In this document: in pieces, positions 15,258 to 22,856 of the stretch
Layout of the letters: each line of letters opens with the position of its first letter
Numbering within the stretch: the stretch's first letter is position 1
Origin: Alteromonadaceae bacterium Bs31
GTDB lineage: Bacteria; Pseudomonadota; Gammaproteobacteria; Pseudomonadales; Cellvibrionaceae
DNA length: 42,561 bases
Reading direction: 5' to 3'
NCBI GenBank assembly: GCA_900177435.1
Contig: FXAI01000018.1
Span: 1-42,561, forward strand
Translations under genes and position numbers: made by a program
The notes under the pieces: model-generated
What the model saw: only the letters and a program-made list of their open reading frames with translations
Told to the model about the DNA's origin: nothing
The model's database searches: none

Positions 15258-16352
15258 ATGAGAGAGATCCAGTTTTTCGACGCTAAAGCTTATACCGTCG
15301 CCACCAAGTACTGGCACCAACTCACCGACGGCAGAATCCAATGCGATGTTTGCCCTCGCGCCTGCAAACTTCACAATGGACAACGCGGCGCTTGCTTCGT
15401 GCGAGGCTGCGAGCAGCAACAAGTGTTGCTATACAGCTACGGTAAGTCCAGCGGGTTTGCGCCAGACCCCATCGAGAAAAAACCCCTTAACCATTTTTTA
15501 CCGGGCAGCAAAGTTTTGTCCTTTGGCACAGCGGGCTGCAACCTGGCCTGTAAGTTTTGCCAAAACTGGGATATGAGCAAGTCCCGGGAAATGGATACCC
15601 TGTGCGCCAGCGCCATGCCCACAGACATTGCAGCTATGGCCCTTCGCTCACGCTGCGCTTCCATCGCTTATACCTACAATGACCCGGTGATCTTTCTGGA
15701 GTATGCCATTGATACCGCACAAGCCTGCAGAGAACAGGGCTTAAAATCCGTAGCGGTTACAGCCGGGTATATGGAAGCCAAACCAAGAGAAGATTTCTTT
15801 CGCAATATGGACGCAGCCAACGTAGACCTAAAAGGGTTTACACAGCGTTTTTATAAAAGCCTCTGCGCGGCAGATCTCAATAACATTTTGGAAACCCTGT
15901 GCTATATAAAACACGAAACCAATGTTTGGCTGGAGATTACAACGCTTTTAATTCCCGGCGAGAACGACAGCGATACGGAGCTGCATGAACTTTGCGGATG
16001 GATAATGGAAAAGCTAGGCTCTGGCGTGCCTTTGCATTTCACCGCTTTTCACCCGGACTGGAAAATGCGAGACAAGGCGCACACGCCACATGCCACACTC
16101 AGCCGAGCACGAAAAATAGCGCTTAACACCGGGCTTAACTACGTGTACACCGGAAACGTTAACGATAGCATTGGCGGCAGCACTTATTGCCCAAACTGCA
16201 AAAAGTGTCTGATAGAAAGAGATTGGTATAAGTTGGGCGACATCCATTTAAAGGTGAATAAAAACACCAGTGAGGCCAGCTGTGCATATTGCGGTGTAAT
16301 TATCGAGGGCATTTATAGCAGTGCTAATATAAGTACTACTATTAGCACTTAG
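15258..16352 (+). CDS. amrS: AmmeMemoRadiSam radical SAM enzyme
   Basis: 364 aa from the ATG at 15258, preceded by AAGGGTG; a GTG at 15249 overlaps that ribosome binding site and is rejected. The radical SAM 4Fe-4S motif is CNLACKFC with Cys94, Cys98 and Cys101. An N-terminal CDVCPRACKL cluster and a C-terminal pair CPNCKKC...CAYC give the extra cysteines typical of the pyruvate formate-lyase-activating-like AmrS subfamily. The substrate is unknown. A stem-loop (AGTGCTAATA/TATTAGCACT, 16320-16349) covers its last codons. Complete system with amrA and amrB on the opposite strand. Confidence 0.92.
   Translation: MREIQFFDAKAYTVATKYWHQLTDGRIQCDVCPRACKLHNGQRGACFVRGCEQQQVLLYSYGKSSGFAPDPIEKKPLNHFLPGSKVLSFGTAGCNLACKFCQNWDMSKSREMDTLCASAMPTDIAAMALRSRCASIAYTYNDPVIFLEYAIDTAQACREQGLKSVAVTAGYMEAKPREDFFRNMDAANVDLKGFTQRFYKSLCAADLNNILETLCYIKHETNVWLEITTLLIPGENDSDTELHELCGWIMEKLGSGVPLHFTAFHPDWKMRDKAHTPHATLSRARKIALNTGLNYVYTGNVNDSIGGSTYCPNCKKCLIERDWYKLGDIHLKVNKNTSEASCAYCGVIIEGIYSSANISTTIST
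16320..16349 (+). terminator. Stem-loop inside the last codons of amrS
   Basis: Perfect 10-base arms AGTGCTAATA and TATTAGCACT with a 10-base loop end just before the TAG stop; the run after it is only AGTTTT. It may act as a weak terminator or protect the 3' end. Confidence 0.45.
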
Positions 16353-16381
16353 TTTTACGTTAAATTGTAATAACAAATTAA

Positions 16382-16409
16382 TTGACATTATAAAACAGCG
16401 GCGTAGAAT
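16382..16409 (+). promoter_or_regulatory. Strong sigma70-type promoter of the rtcB leader
   Basis: TTGACA at 16382-16387 and TAGAAT at 16404-16409 are separated by 16 bases. The predicted transcription start is about 16415-16418. It is the best consensus promoter I found in this window and drives either a small RNA or the rtcB leader. Confidence 0.65.
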
Positions 16410-16415
16410 GCGCAG

Positions 16416-16573
16416 CGAAATGAATCAGCACGGGAGCACTCATCTATGCAAAATGTAAAAAGCCAATTTAAATAGACCTTTCGAGTGCTCATCTCGGAAG
16501 GCAAGCGTCCACAAACTTACGCACCTTCCGAGTCAGAAAAACCCTGACCGGAAACCCTGTCAGGGTTTTTTTA
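16416..16573 (+). ncRNA. Structured leader or small RNA upstream of rtcB
   Basis: Between a strong promoter and an intrinsic terminator lie three stems: GAGCACTC (16434-16441) with GAGTGCTC (16483-16490); CTCGGAAGG (16493-16501) with CCTTCCGAG (16524-16532), closed further by GCGT/ACGC; and the terminator at 16540-16573. Inside the first loop an ATG at 16446 opens a nine-codon frame (MQNVKSQFK, stop 16473-16475) with GGGAG 9 bases before it. The layout fits either an independent RNA of about 155 bases or an attenuator with leader peptide for rtcB. It does not match a family I know; Y RNAs and tRNA-like fragments accompany rtcB in some other bacteria, but I see no tRNA-like arm here. Confidence 0.55.
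16540..16573 (+). terminator. Intrinsic terminator of the rtcB leader RNA
   Basis: AACCCTGAC at 16540-16548 pairs perfectly with GTCAGGGTT at 16559-16567, and the stem runs straight into seven T residues. It lies 215 bases upstream of the rtcB start codon, so read-through or another promoter is needed for rtcB. Confidence 0.85.
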
Positions 16574-16714
16574 TGTACAGGATGTACGGACAGAAAATTG
16601 TTCCTTACATTTCCTGCACTTGCGCCATCCTTGGCGGTCGTATGCCACGGGCGCATGGATGCGCAGGAGTGGCCATGTACAGGATGTACGGACAGAAAAT
16701 TGTTACTTGCATTT
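16573..16714. repeat. Two 40-bp direct repeats with GTAC palindromes (REP-like)
   Basis: ATGTACAGGATGTACGGACA and the following 20 bases at 16573-16612 recur at 16675-16714 with two changes. Each copy contains GTACA-GGA-TGTAC, and GCGCAT-GG-ATGCGC at 16651-16664 is a third hairpin of the same design. Such GGATG-centred hairpins are common intergenic repeats in marine gammaproteobacteria. A plus-strand frame across them is repeat-derived and not called as a gene. Confidence 0.7.
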
Positions 16715-16788
16715 TTCGCACGTGCAACACAGCAAACCCTGCCAACTCGAAAATTAAATTAATGCCAGACACATGGTAGGAGATAGTC

Positions 16789-17997
16789 ATGCCTGTAAAA
16801 ATGGAACTTAACAAAAACGCCAAAAATGGCGTAAAGCCCGTAAAGATCTATACCCGGGATATAGAAAACATGGCCTTAAGCCAATTAAAAAATATTGCGC
16901 AACTGCCCATTATACATTCGCATATTGCAGCAATGCCCGATGTACACGCGGGCATTGGCGCAACCGTGGGCTCGGTTATTCCCACCGTAAAAGCGGTAAT
17001 ACCCGCAGCGGTAGGTGTGGATATTGGCTGTGGAATGATGGCCGTACAGCTTTCATTAAAATCGGCACAATTGCCTGACTCGCTGGCAGCCATGCGTGCA
17101 GCGATAGAAAGAGCTGTGCCGGTAGGCTTAAGCGCACACAAAACAGTGAGCATTCGACAAAGTGCTTGCAAGAAGCTGGAACGAACTGTGGATACACTTT
17201 TTGATAAACACCCGGCATTGCTGAAGATGCAAAAGCAGCCCCGGCAATTGTGGGCCAAACAAATGGCGAGTCTCGGTAGCGGCAACCATTTTATTGAACT
17301 GTGCATAGACGAATCGAAACATGTTTGGCTGATGCTCCACAGTGGAAGCCGAGGTATTGGCAACAGTATCGGGCGCTATTTCATTCAAGTTGCGAAAAAA
17401 GATATGCAAGGCCATATGCACAAGCTGCCCGATAGAGATCTGGCTTACTTTAGCGAAGGCAGCCAGCATTTTAGCGACTACGTAGAGGCGGTAGAGTTTG
17501 CACAAAACTACGCCAGGATAAACAGGGAGGAAATGATGAAATTAGTGCTTCGCGCAATACAAGCGTTTCTGCCAGGCTTTATTCTGCAAAAGGAAGCGAT
17601 TAACTGTCATCACAATTACGTGCAAAGAGAAACCCACTACGGTGCCGAGGTATATGTTACCCGCAAAGGGGCGATCCATGCTGCTGAAGGTGCACTTGGC
17701 ATTATACCCGGCAGTATGGGAGCCAAGTCTTACATTGTAAGAGGCAAGGGTAATGCAGAATCTTTTTGCTCTTGTTCACACGGCGCCGGCCGCAGGATGA
17801 GCCGCACGGCGGCAAAAAAGCAGTTTGGCCGCAAGGACCTTATTGAGCAAACTAAGGGCGTCGAATGCAGAAAAGACAGCAGAGTTATTGATGAAATTCC
17901 CTCTGCGTACAAAGACATCGACGAGGTTATGAACAATCAAAGTGACCTGGTAGATATTGTTCATACCCTTAAACAGGTTTTGTGCGTAAAGGGCTAA
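16789..17997 (+). CDS. rtcB: RtcB RNA-splicing ligase
   Basis: 402 aa, in the range of the shorter bacterial RtcB forms. RtcB joins 2',3'-cyclic phosphate or 3'-phosphate RNA ends to 5'-OH ends using GTP and Mn2+. Diagnostic motifs: MPDVHAGIGATVGSV, GVDIGCGM with the metal-binding Cys81, GSGNHF, HSGSRGIG, CHHNYV, GSMGAKSYIV, and CSCSHGAGRRMSR with His331 as the guanylylated residue. AGGAG lies 7 bases upstream of the ATG. It is followed after 50 bases by an unknown gene and then a 59-codon gene on the same strand, probably one operon. The usual partner genes rtcA, rtcR and prfH are absent. Upstream leader structure suggests regulated expression. Confidence 0.95.
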   Translation: MPVKMELNKNAKNGVKPVKIYTRDIENMALSQLKNIAQLPIIHSHIAAMPDVHAGIGATVGSVIPTVKAVIPAAVGVDIGCGMMAVQLSLKSAQLPDSLAAMRAAIERAVPVGLSAHKTVSIRQSACKKLERTVDTLFDKHPALLKMQKQPRQLWAKQMASLGSGNHFIELCIDESKHVWLMLHSGSRGIGNSIGRYFIQVAKKDMQGHMHKLPDRDLAYFSEGSQHFSDYVEAVEFAQNYARINREEMMKLVLRAIQAFLPGFILQKEAINCHHNYVQRETHYGAEVYVTRKGAIHAAEGALGIIPGSMGAKSYIVRGKGNAESFCSCSHGAGRRMSRTAAKKQFGRKDLIEQTKGVECRKDSRVIDEIPSAYKDIDEVMNNQSDLVDIVHTLKQVLCVKG

Positions 17998-18047
17998 TAG
18001 CAATAGCAGAATTTTTACACATAATTTGAGATTAGGAATGTACAAAC

Positions 18048-18989
18048 ATGGACATCAACTTACTAACGGAGGTAATTAACTGCTTGCGCGGTGAACGCAC
18101 ACTGTATTACTACTATCCAGATAAATACGCCATTTATTTGCTCCAGCGTTTTGTGGCAAAAGAAGGTGCGGTAAGTATTCGCGAGCTAAGAAAAAGCCAA
18201 TGGGCAACACTGCTAAATCGGCCGTCGCTAAAAAGCATTGTTGCCCAGTGCGGTGACGGGCAGCTGCGCGAGTCGACTCTGAACGCTTATTGCCTCTATA
18301 CGCAGGAGCCCTTTGTGCTAACACTGGGGGCATGGGGAAAACAAGCACGCTATAGCTGCGCGCAAACATCTCGCCCCGGTGTAAACCTTGCTCTGCAACT
18401 GAACCTTTCGCAGCATTGGAGCAAATGGTTTAAGCGCATAGTAAAAAAAGAGGCTAATAGTTTTTTCGATTGCGGCCACCCTTTGAGCGCCACACGTGAG
18501 CTTACGCTTGCCTGGGCGAGGCTGGATGTAGAGTTTGATACGGATGAAGTGCTTATTGAAGAAATTCAATCCGATCTTATTCGTTATATCCTGGCAATGC
18601 AGCAAAGTGCCCAAGCCGCTATCAAACGGGGGCAAGGCGAATTTAGATACTACGGCGTCGCCATTGAAGCAGTGCCCTTCCTCCGTTTTGCGAAAGCATT
18701 CACGGGCCAGTTTAAAAGCTACTGGCAGGAAGCTATGCTTGCCGCAGCTCTCAGCTTTTGTTTCGATGAGCTTGGCCTTAATCGCCTGTATTACCACAGT
18801 TTTGAAACAGGTAACGCGCTAAAGAATCTGCGCTGGAGTAAACCTCCCCGCTCACTTTACAGTGAGCTACCAAGGAAATTCTGCTTTGCGACTACCACAG
18901 AAGCTCCGCAGTTCCTTGCCAAAAACAACAAGGCGAAACGCAAACTAAAGAAATTGGACAAGTGCTGCTGGTTTCATATGGCAGCATAA
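18048..18989 (+). CDS. Unknown protein linked to rtcB, EEIQSD motif
   Basis: 313 aa, no signal peptide or membrane segment. The family is not one I can name. The clearest block is VLIEEIQSDLIRY (residues about 168-180), followed about 45 residues later by YWQEAMLAAALSFCFDELG (225-243), LYYHSFETG (247-255) and PPRSLYSELPRKFCF (266-280). IEEIQSDW followed by a helix and a strand ending in a TG-type turn is a pattern I recall from domains of phage and plasmid polyvalent proteins, so a distant relation is possible. The C-terminus is very basic (AKNNKAKRKLKKLDK), which would suit RNA binding. Position 50 bases after rtcB suggests a role in RNA repair. Not a PrfH: no GGQ motif. Confidence 0.8.
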   Translation: MDINLLTEVINCLRGERTLYYYYPDKYAIYLLQRFVAKEGAVSIRELRKSQWATLLNRPSLKSIVAQCGDGQLRESTLNAYCLYTQEPFVLTLGAWGKQARYSCAQTSRPGVNLALQLNLSQHWSKWFKRIVKKEANSFFDCGHPLSATRELTLAWARLDVEFDTDEVLIEEIQSDLIRYILAMQQSAQAAIKRGQGEFRYYGVAIEAVPFLRFAKAFTGQFKSYWQEAMLAAALSFCFDELGLNRLYYHSFETGNALKNLRWSKPPRSLYSELPRKFCFATTTEAPQFLAKNNKAKRKLKKLDKCCWFHMAA

Positions 18990-19030
18990 AACGCAGGGAT
19001 GCATCATCAACAAAATAACAGGAGGACCCA

Positions 19031-19210
19031 ATGCCAAAACGGCAAAAGCCCCGAAATTTTCATGCCTGTCACGCAATTATGCGCAAGGGCGGCGTTCATG
19101 AAAAAACCAAGGGTGCAAAACGAGCAGCGGTCAAGCACGATACTCGCCGAAAGGCGAATGAGTGGCTTGGCCGCTCTCACTTACTACTCACAAAGCTGTT
19201 TTTAGCTTAA
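19031..19210 (+). CDS. 59-aa basic protein, third gene of the rtcB operon
   Basis: A short gene with a near-perfect ribosome binding site, AGGAGG, 6 bases before its ATG, and 41 bases after the preceding gene. The product begins MPKRQKPRNFHACHAIMRKG and continues GVHEKTKGAKRAAVKHDTRR; about a third of the first 42 residues are Lys or Arg, with several His. No membrane segment or signal. The Lys/Arg/His pattern and compact size fit a nucleic-acid or ribosome-binding protein, but this is inference. A longer frame overlapping it at 18999-19205 in another phase has no ribosome binding site and is considered a shadow. Confidence 0.75.
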   Translation: MPKRQKPRNFHACHAIMRKGGVHEKTKGAKRAAVKHDTRRKANEWLGRSHLLLTKLFLA

Positions 19211-19256
19211 TGTCATGCCGGTATGTCTCTCTTTCAATTCAGTTTAGACCGATAAG

Positions 19257-19817
19257 CTAATTATCCAGACCACTGCGCTGCGCAATTTCAGTGTTAAAGC
19301 CATCAATACTTTTCTGATTTTTTCTGAGCCAATAGTTCTCTATACCTTCTGTGCCTTGCCGCTCTGACCATTTTGCCAAGTCTTGCCGATCACTCTCATA
19401 CTTGTAATAAGGAACAGACATGCCACATGAAGATTGCACCCTGGTGACATGCAGAATAAATATCTGACGCGCGGCAACGCTCTCGGGGAAAAGCGCCGCA
19501 TACGCCTGCCACTCCTGGTCTTTCCTATGCAGTACTTTAGCCTCACCATAGGCTCGCAGAATAAGAGGAGCGCCCTCAAAAGCGCAGAACATGATAGTCA
19601 TGCGCGAATTCTTCAACACATGAGCCGCAGATTCATTACCGCTACCGGTAAGGTTTAGCCATGCAATTTTACTGGGGCTCACCACACGTAGTGAATCTCC
19701 CCCTTTCGGTGACAGGTTTACACTACCATTCTCACTGGCGGTGCCCACAAAATACATCTTTTGTTGAGCAATAAAATCTATGTGTTTATCCGACAACGCC
19801 GCAAACTGCTTACCCAT
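19257..19817 (-). CDS. Pyridoxamine 5'-phosphate oxidase-family (FMN-binding split barrel) protein
   Basis: 186 aa with AAGGAG upstream of the ATG. The N-terminal half shows the split-barrel pattern: QKMYFVGTASENGSVNLSPKGGDSLRVVSPSKIAWLNLTGSGNESAAHVLKNSRMTIMFCAFEGAPLILRAYGEAKVL. This subgroup of small flavin-binding proteins is generally annotated as PPOX-class; substrates are unknown and most members do not make pyridoxal phosphate. No signal peptide. It converges on the rtcB operon and is probably a separate transcription unit. Confidence 0.88.
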   Translation of the reverse strand: MGKQFAALSDKHIDFIAQQKMYFVGTASENGSVNLSPKGGDSLRVVSPSKIAWLNLTGSGNESAAHVLKNSRMTIMFCAFEGAPLILRAYGEAKVLHRKDQEWQAYAALFPESVAARQIFILHVTRVQSSCGMSVPYYKYESDRQDLAKWSERQGTEGIENYWLRKNQKSIDGFNTEIAQRSGLDN

Positions 19818-19846
19818 ATAATTAACTCCTTGGCAACATGCTTAAC

Positions 19847-20114
19847 TAGGGCCTGTTAACACTAATTTAACCTACTCTGTTGCAGTCAAAATTTCGCTAT
19901 CAAGGCGTGCGAAGCGTGGTTTGGTTGTTCCAAATAAGCGACAAACAACGCAGAGAGCGGGATTTTGACTGCAACCCGAAGGGCTGGGCCTGTATTTCCA
20001 TGCTGATGCGTTATTTCTCGCTCGTTTAGCACCACTAGACAACGCTCAAAATGCCTTTCAGCCTAAAAATACAGGCTCCAGCAGAGCAGATTAAATTAGT
20101 GTTAACAGGCCCTA
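19847..20114. mobile_element. MITE-like element with 24-bp perfect terminal inverted repeats
   Basis: 268 bp without a coding frame. The left end TAGGGCCTGTTAACACTAAT (19847 onward, continuing to 19870) is repeated perfectly inverted at 20091-20114. Two internal hairpins fill the element: TTGCAGTCAAAAT/ATTTTGACTGCAA (about 19880-19892 and 19962-19974) and GCCTGTATTT/AAATACAGGC (about 19988-19997 and 20067-20076), giving a three-armed palindrome. The outermost TA on both sides could be a TA target duplication, as made by IS630-type or some IS5-type transposases; no transposase is in the window. Confidence 0.8.
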
Positions 20115-20150
20115 ATACTTTATACGCTTCTTTGACTCTTCTTTTCTATT

Positions 20151-20201
20151 AACCCGGCGGCAATCAAACAGGTGATGAACCACTTATTTGATTGCCCGGT
20201 T
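20151..20201 (-). terminator. Hairpin downstream of the TonB receptor gene
   Basis: AACCCGGCGGCAATCAAA at 20151-20168 pairs with TTTGATTGCCCGGTT at 20187-20201 with a 3-base bulge. It lies about 100 bases after the receptor stop codon. No clear T-run on either side, so termination is probable but not certain. Confidence 0.5.
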
Positions 20202-20302
20202 ATTAAGTCACGCTATTTTGCTATAAATTTGCATAATTCAACAGCACAGCGTAGCCCTGCTGAGAAATAAAGAAGTAGCTGCGGCTTACACCAGAGTTCG
20301 CC

Positions 20303-22321
20303 TTAATATGCCATTGACAGGCTAAGGCTTACTGTTCGGGGTTCCGCCGGGAAAAAACGCTCGTTACCAAAAGCGAAATCCGCACGCTCGGCATAGAGTT
20401 CATCGCTTAGGTTTCGTATTGCCAGTTGGATATCGGTATTCTTTTTAACGGCGTAGGCCATGCGCAGATTTACGACGTGGTGGCCTGGGTAGGAGTGAAG
20501 ATTCGCTGCATCCATGTAGTATTCACCCATCATTACCCACTGCGCCTCAAACTGTAGCTTATCCCTTACTACCCAGTTAAGCCGCGTGTTGGCCAGTTTC
20601 CTGGGGGCGGTGTCCACTTCATTTCCTTTTTTAATCACTTCGTACTCACGAGCAACCTCTCGGTCAAATTGATAGCTATGCTCGGCATAGCTCAACGCGG
20701 AGAGCAGGCTTAGGCTCTCTGTTATTTTTAGCTCTACATCCAGCTCTATACCCAGGTGCCGGGTTTTGCCGTTGTTGACGTTAAAGCCATCCGCATCACG
20801 GAAAAAGAAGTTTTCTTTTTTCATGGCGTAGGCAGCGAGGTGGGCGGATAACATCTCATTGAGCCTAAACCGGGAGCCCAATTCAAATGCATCCATAAAT
20901 TCTGCTTTTGCACTGTCTACGGTCTGGTCTCTCTGTAAGCGATACAGATCACTGGTTTGCGGTGGTCGATTGGCGCGAGCAAGGCTCATATAGCTCATGA
21001 GGCTTTCGGAGTTTTCATAGTGCAAGCTTATTTTAGGGCTTAGGGTGGTAAAGGAATCGTTTCTGTCTGCGGGCCGCAAAAAGCGCCCTACTACACCGTC
21101 TTGGGTGCGATTTTTATAATCATAATAAGTATGATCAATTCGAACGCCGGCAGAACTGGTAAGTTTATTGCCTAGGGCGTACTCCCCCTGAATAAAACCG
21201 GCCAGTGAATGAGCGGCAAGGTCATAATCGTAATGCACCCCTTGGGTAAAAGAAAAAAGTGTTGGCTGGCTTTGCTCTTCTTTAAGGTAACCTTCGGTGT
21301 ACTCCAAGTCTAAACCTGTTAACAAATTCCATTTGTCAGAAGTAAGGGTGAAATCGGATTGCAGGCCTACGCTCCAATGACCATTGTTTTCAACTGATTG
21401 ACTGGGCAGCCAATGTTGTAGAAATTCCATTTTATGCCAGCGTAGAAAAGGGGTAACTTGCGCCTTGCTAACATCGCTTAGCGGCCGGGATATGCGGCTT
21501 TGCAAATGCAGTGACTGTGCATCCCTATAGGCATCAGGCGCGCTGTTTTCTCGTCGTAATTGCGGGTCATTTAGAGCGTCTTCACCGAGAATGTAGGCGG
21601 CCGTTTCCTGATTTAAATTGTGGCCACTGAAGATGCTGCGTATGTCCATGTGTTCAGCGCTCAGTTGGTGCTGCAATAAAAGCTTTTGTTCATCCAGGCC
21701 TGCATCATAACGGTAGCCGTTTTCTTTGTTAAAAGCGGCGCCGGCAAACCAGGCCTGTGCCCCCTGGTTTTTACTGACGCTTGCCCGGCCTTTAAAGCGG
21801 CTTTGTGAATCACCGCTAAGGCGCAGGCTAGCGGCATTTTTGTCGGCTCGTGGCACGATCACATTAATAACACCGTGCACGGCGTTTGCCCCATAAACCG
21901 GCCCGGAGGGCCCGCGAATAACATCTATCTGCTCAGCCTGTTCCGTTTGCGCCCCAAGTAATCCATTGGTGTTCCCAAAGCCCGCCGAGCGCAGTGGCAC
22001 ACCATCCTGCAGGTACAAAAAGGAACCCGCACCAGCCCCACCGGTCAGTACGGGTGAACGCAAAGCAGTAAGGTGTTCTGCACCGGAGCCTCGTTGAATA
22101 TTTGCTCCGGGAGCAAGGCCCAGAATCTCTGCGGGATGATCCGCATTGTGTGTTTCTAGGGCATCTTTATTGATAACGCCAACACTAAGGGGCAGGGTTT
22201 GCAAAAGTTGATCCGAGCGGGTGCTGGTGACGATTATTTCTTCAATATGCTGGCCATACACCGGCACCAGCCAGAGGCCCGCGCTTAATATATACAGTCG
22301 CTTTACAGTGTTCTTATACAT
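20303..22321 (-). CDS. TonB-dependent receptor linked to PQQ dehydrogenase
   Basis: 672 aa, BtuB/CirA-like size. Signal peptide to about residue 23 (VPVYG), TonB box EEIIVTSTRS, plug domain with LPLSVGVINKDAL, GSFLYLQDGVPLRSAGF, QIDVIRGPSGPVYGANAVHGVINVI, then a 22-strand barrel ending PRTVSLSLSMAY. It imports a scarce substrate through the outer membrane with TonB energy. It is the third gene after the cytochrome-PQQ dehydrogenase and HbpS-like genes (22 bases from the latter). E. coli PqqU (YncD) is a TonB receptor for PQQ, so PQQ is a reasonable substrate guess here; heme, cobalamin or siderophore are alternatives. No cobalamin riboswitch was seen upstream. Confidence 0.9.
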   Translation of the reverse strand: MYKNTVKRLYILSAGLWLVPVYGQHIEEIIVTSTRSDQLLQTLPLSVGVINKDALETHNADHPAEILGLAPGANIQRGSGAEHLTALRSPVLTGGAGAGSFLYLQDGVPLRSAGFGNTNGLLGAQTEQAEQIDVIRGPSGPVYGANAVHGVINVIVPRADKNAASLRLSGDSQSRFKGRASVSKNQGAQAWFAGAAFNKENGYRYDAGLDEQKLLLQHQLSAEHMDIRSIFSGHNLNQETAAYILGEDALNDPQLRRENSAPDAYRDAQSLHLQSRISRPLSDVSKAQVTPFLRWHKMEFLQHWLPSQSVENNGHWSVGLQSDFTLTSDKWNLLTGLDLEYTEGYLKEEQSQPTLFSFTQGVHYDYDLAAHSLAGFIQGEYALGNKLTSSAGVRIDHTYYDYKNRTQDGVVGRFLRPADRNDSFTTLSPKISLHYENSESLMSYMSLARANRPPQTSDLYRLQRDQTVDSAKAEFMDAFELGSRFRLNEMLSAHLAAYAMKKENFFFRDADGFNVNNGKTRHLGIELDVELKITESLSLLSALSYAEHSYQFDREVAREYEVIKKGNEVDTAPRKLANTRLNWVVRDKLQFEAQWVMMGEYYMDAANLHSYPGHHVVNLRMAYAVKKNTDIQLAIRNLSDELYAERADFAFGNERFFPAEPRTVSLSLSMAY

Positions 22322-22343
22322 GACGGCAACGTTCAGTTAGGCA

Positions 22344-22835
22344 TTAATCTGCAATTTGTTGAGTACGCAAGCCGACGGCCTGCGCAGCCAGAGCTCCACA
22401 GTCTTGATCAAATTGCGGTGGCGCACCAGAGACACCTATACCACCCACAGCACTGCCATCTTCACTAAACAATGGTACGCCACCTTGAGCGGTAGAAATT
22501 TTGGGTGCCGTTGGCACGTTCCATTTTGCAGTTTCCAGGGTAGACACACGGTACATGGCCGCGGAAAGCCCTTTCCAGCGAGCCACCTCGCCTGCAGCGG
22601 GTGACGCCCCCCCGTAATTAAAACTCAGCAACACACCATTATCATTAAAAATTGCGATGGCAACCGTATGCCCTTTTTTACTGGCGGCTTTCAGGCATTC
22701 GCTGTTCATTTTTTTCAGTACTGCCGTATCCAGTACTGTGGTGGTTTTTGGTTTTGCCATTGAGGGTGTGGCACACAAAAGACTGGTGATAATGGCGGCT
22801 GTCAAGCTAGTTTTTATGGAATGTTGAACCTTCAT
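22344..22835 (-). CDS. HbpS/GlcG-family (DUF336) exported protein
   Basis: 163 aa with signal peptide (to about residue 27, TPSMA) and GGAGAG before the ATG. Family pattern: AVLKKMNSECLKAASKKGHTVAIAIFNDNGVLLSF, then RWKGLSAAMYRVSTLE, GGVPLFSEDGSAVGGIGVSGAPPQFDQDCGALA. HbpS of Streptomyces binds heme and other members are encoded next to oxidoreductases such as glycolate oxidase. Here it lies between a PQQ-cytochrome dehydrogenase (22 bases) and a TonB receptor, so it may bind a cofactor or degradation product in the periplasm. Confidence 0.9.
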   Translation of the reverse strand: MKVQHSIKTSLTAAIITSLLCATPSMAKPKTTTVLDTAVLKKMNSECLKAASKKGHTVAIAIFNDNGVLLSFNYGGASPAAGEVARWKGLSAAMYRVSTLETAKWNVPTAPKISTAQGGVPLFSEDGSAVGGIGVSGAPPQFDQDCGALAAQAVGLRTQQIAD

Positions 22836-22856
22836 TTTGCTCTCCTTACTGGTTAG

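Noticed and set aside
16573..16779. Plus-strand 68-codon frame containing MYRMYGQKIV twice
   Set aside because: The repeated peptide is a translation of the 40-bp intergenic repeats; no ribosome binding site.
18048..18989. PrfH-type ribosome rescue factor next to rtcB
   Set aside because: The expected GGQ motif and release-factor fold are absent; length and motifs differ.
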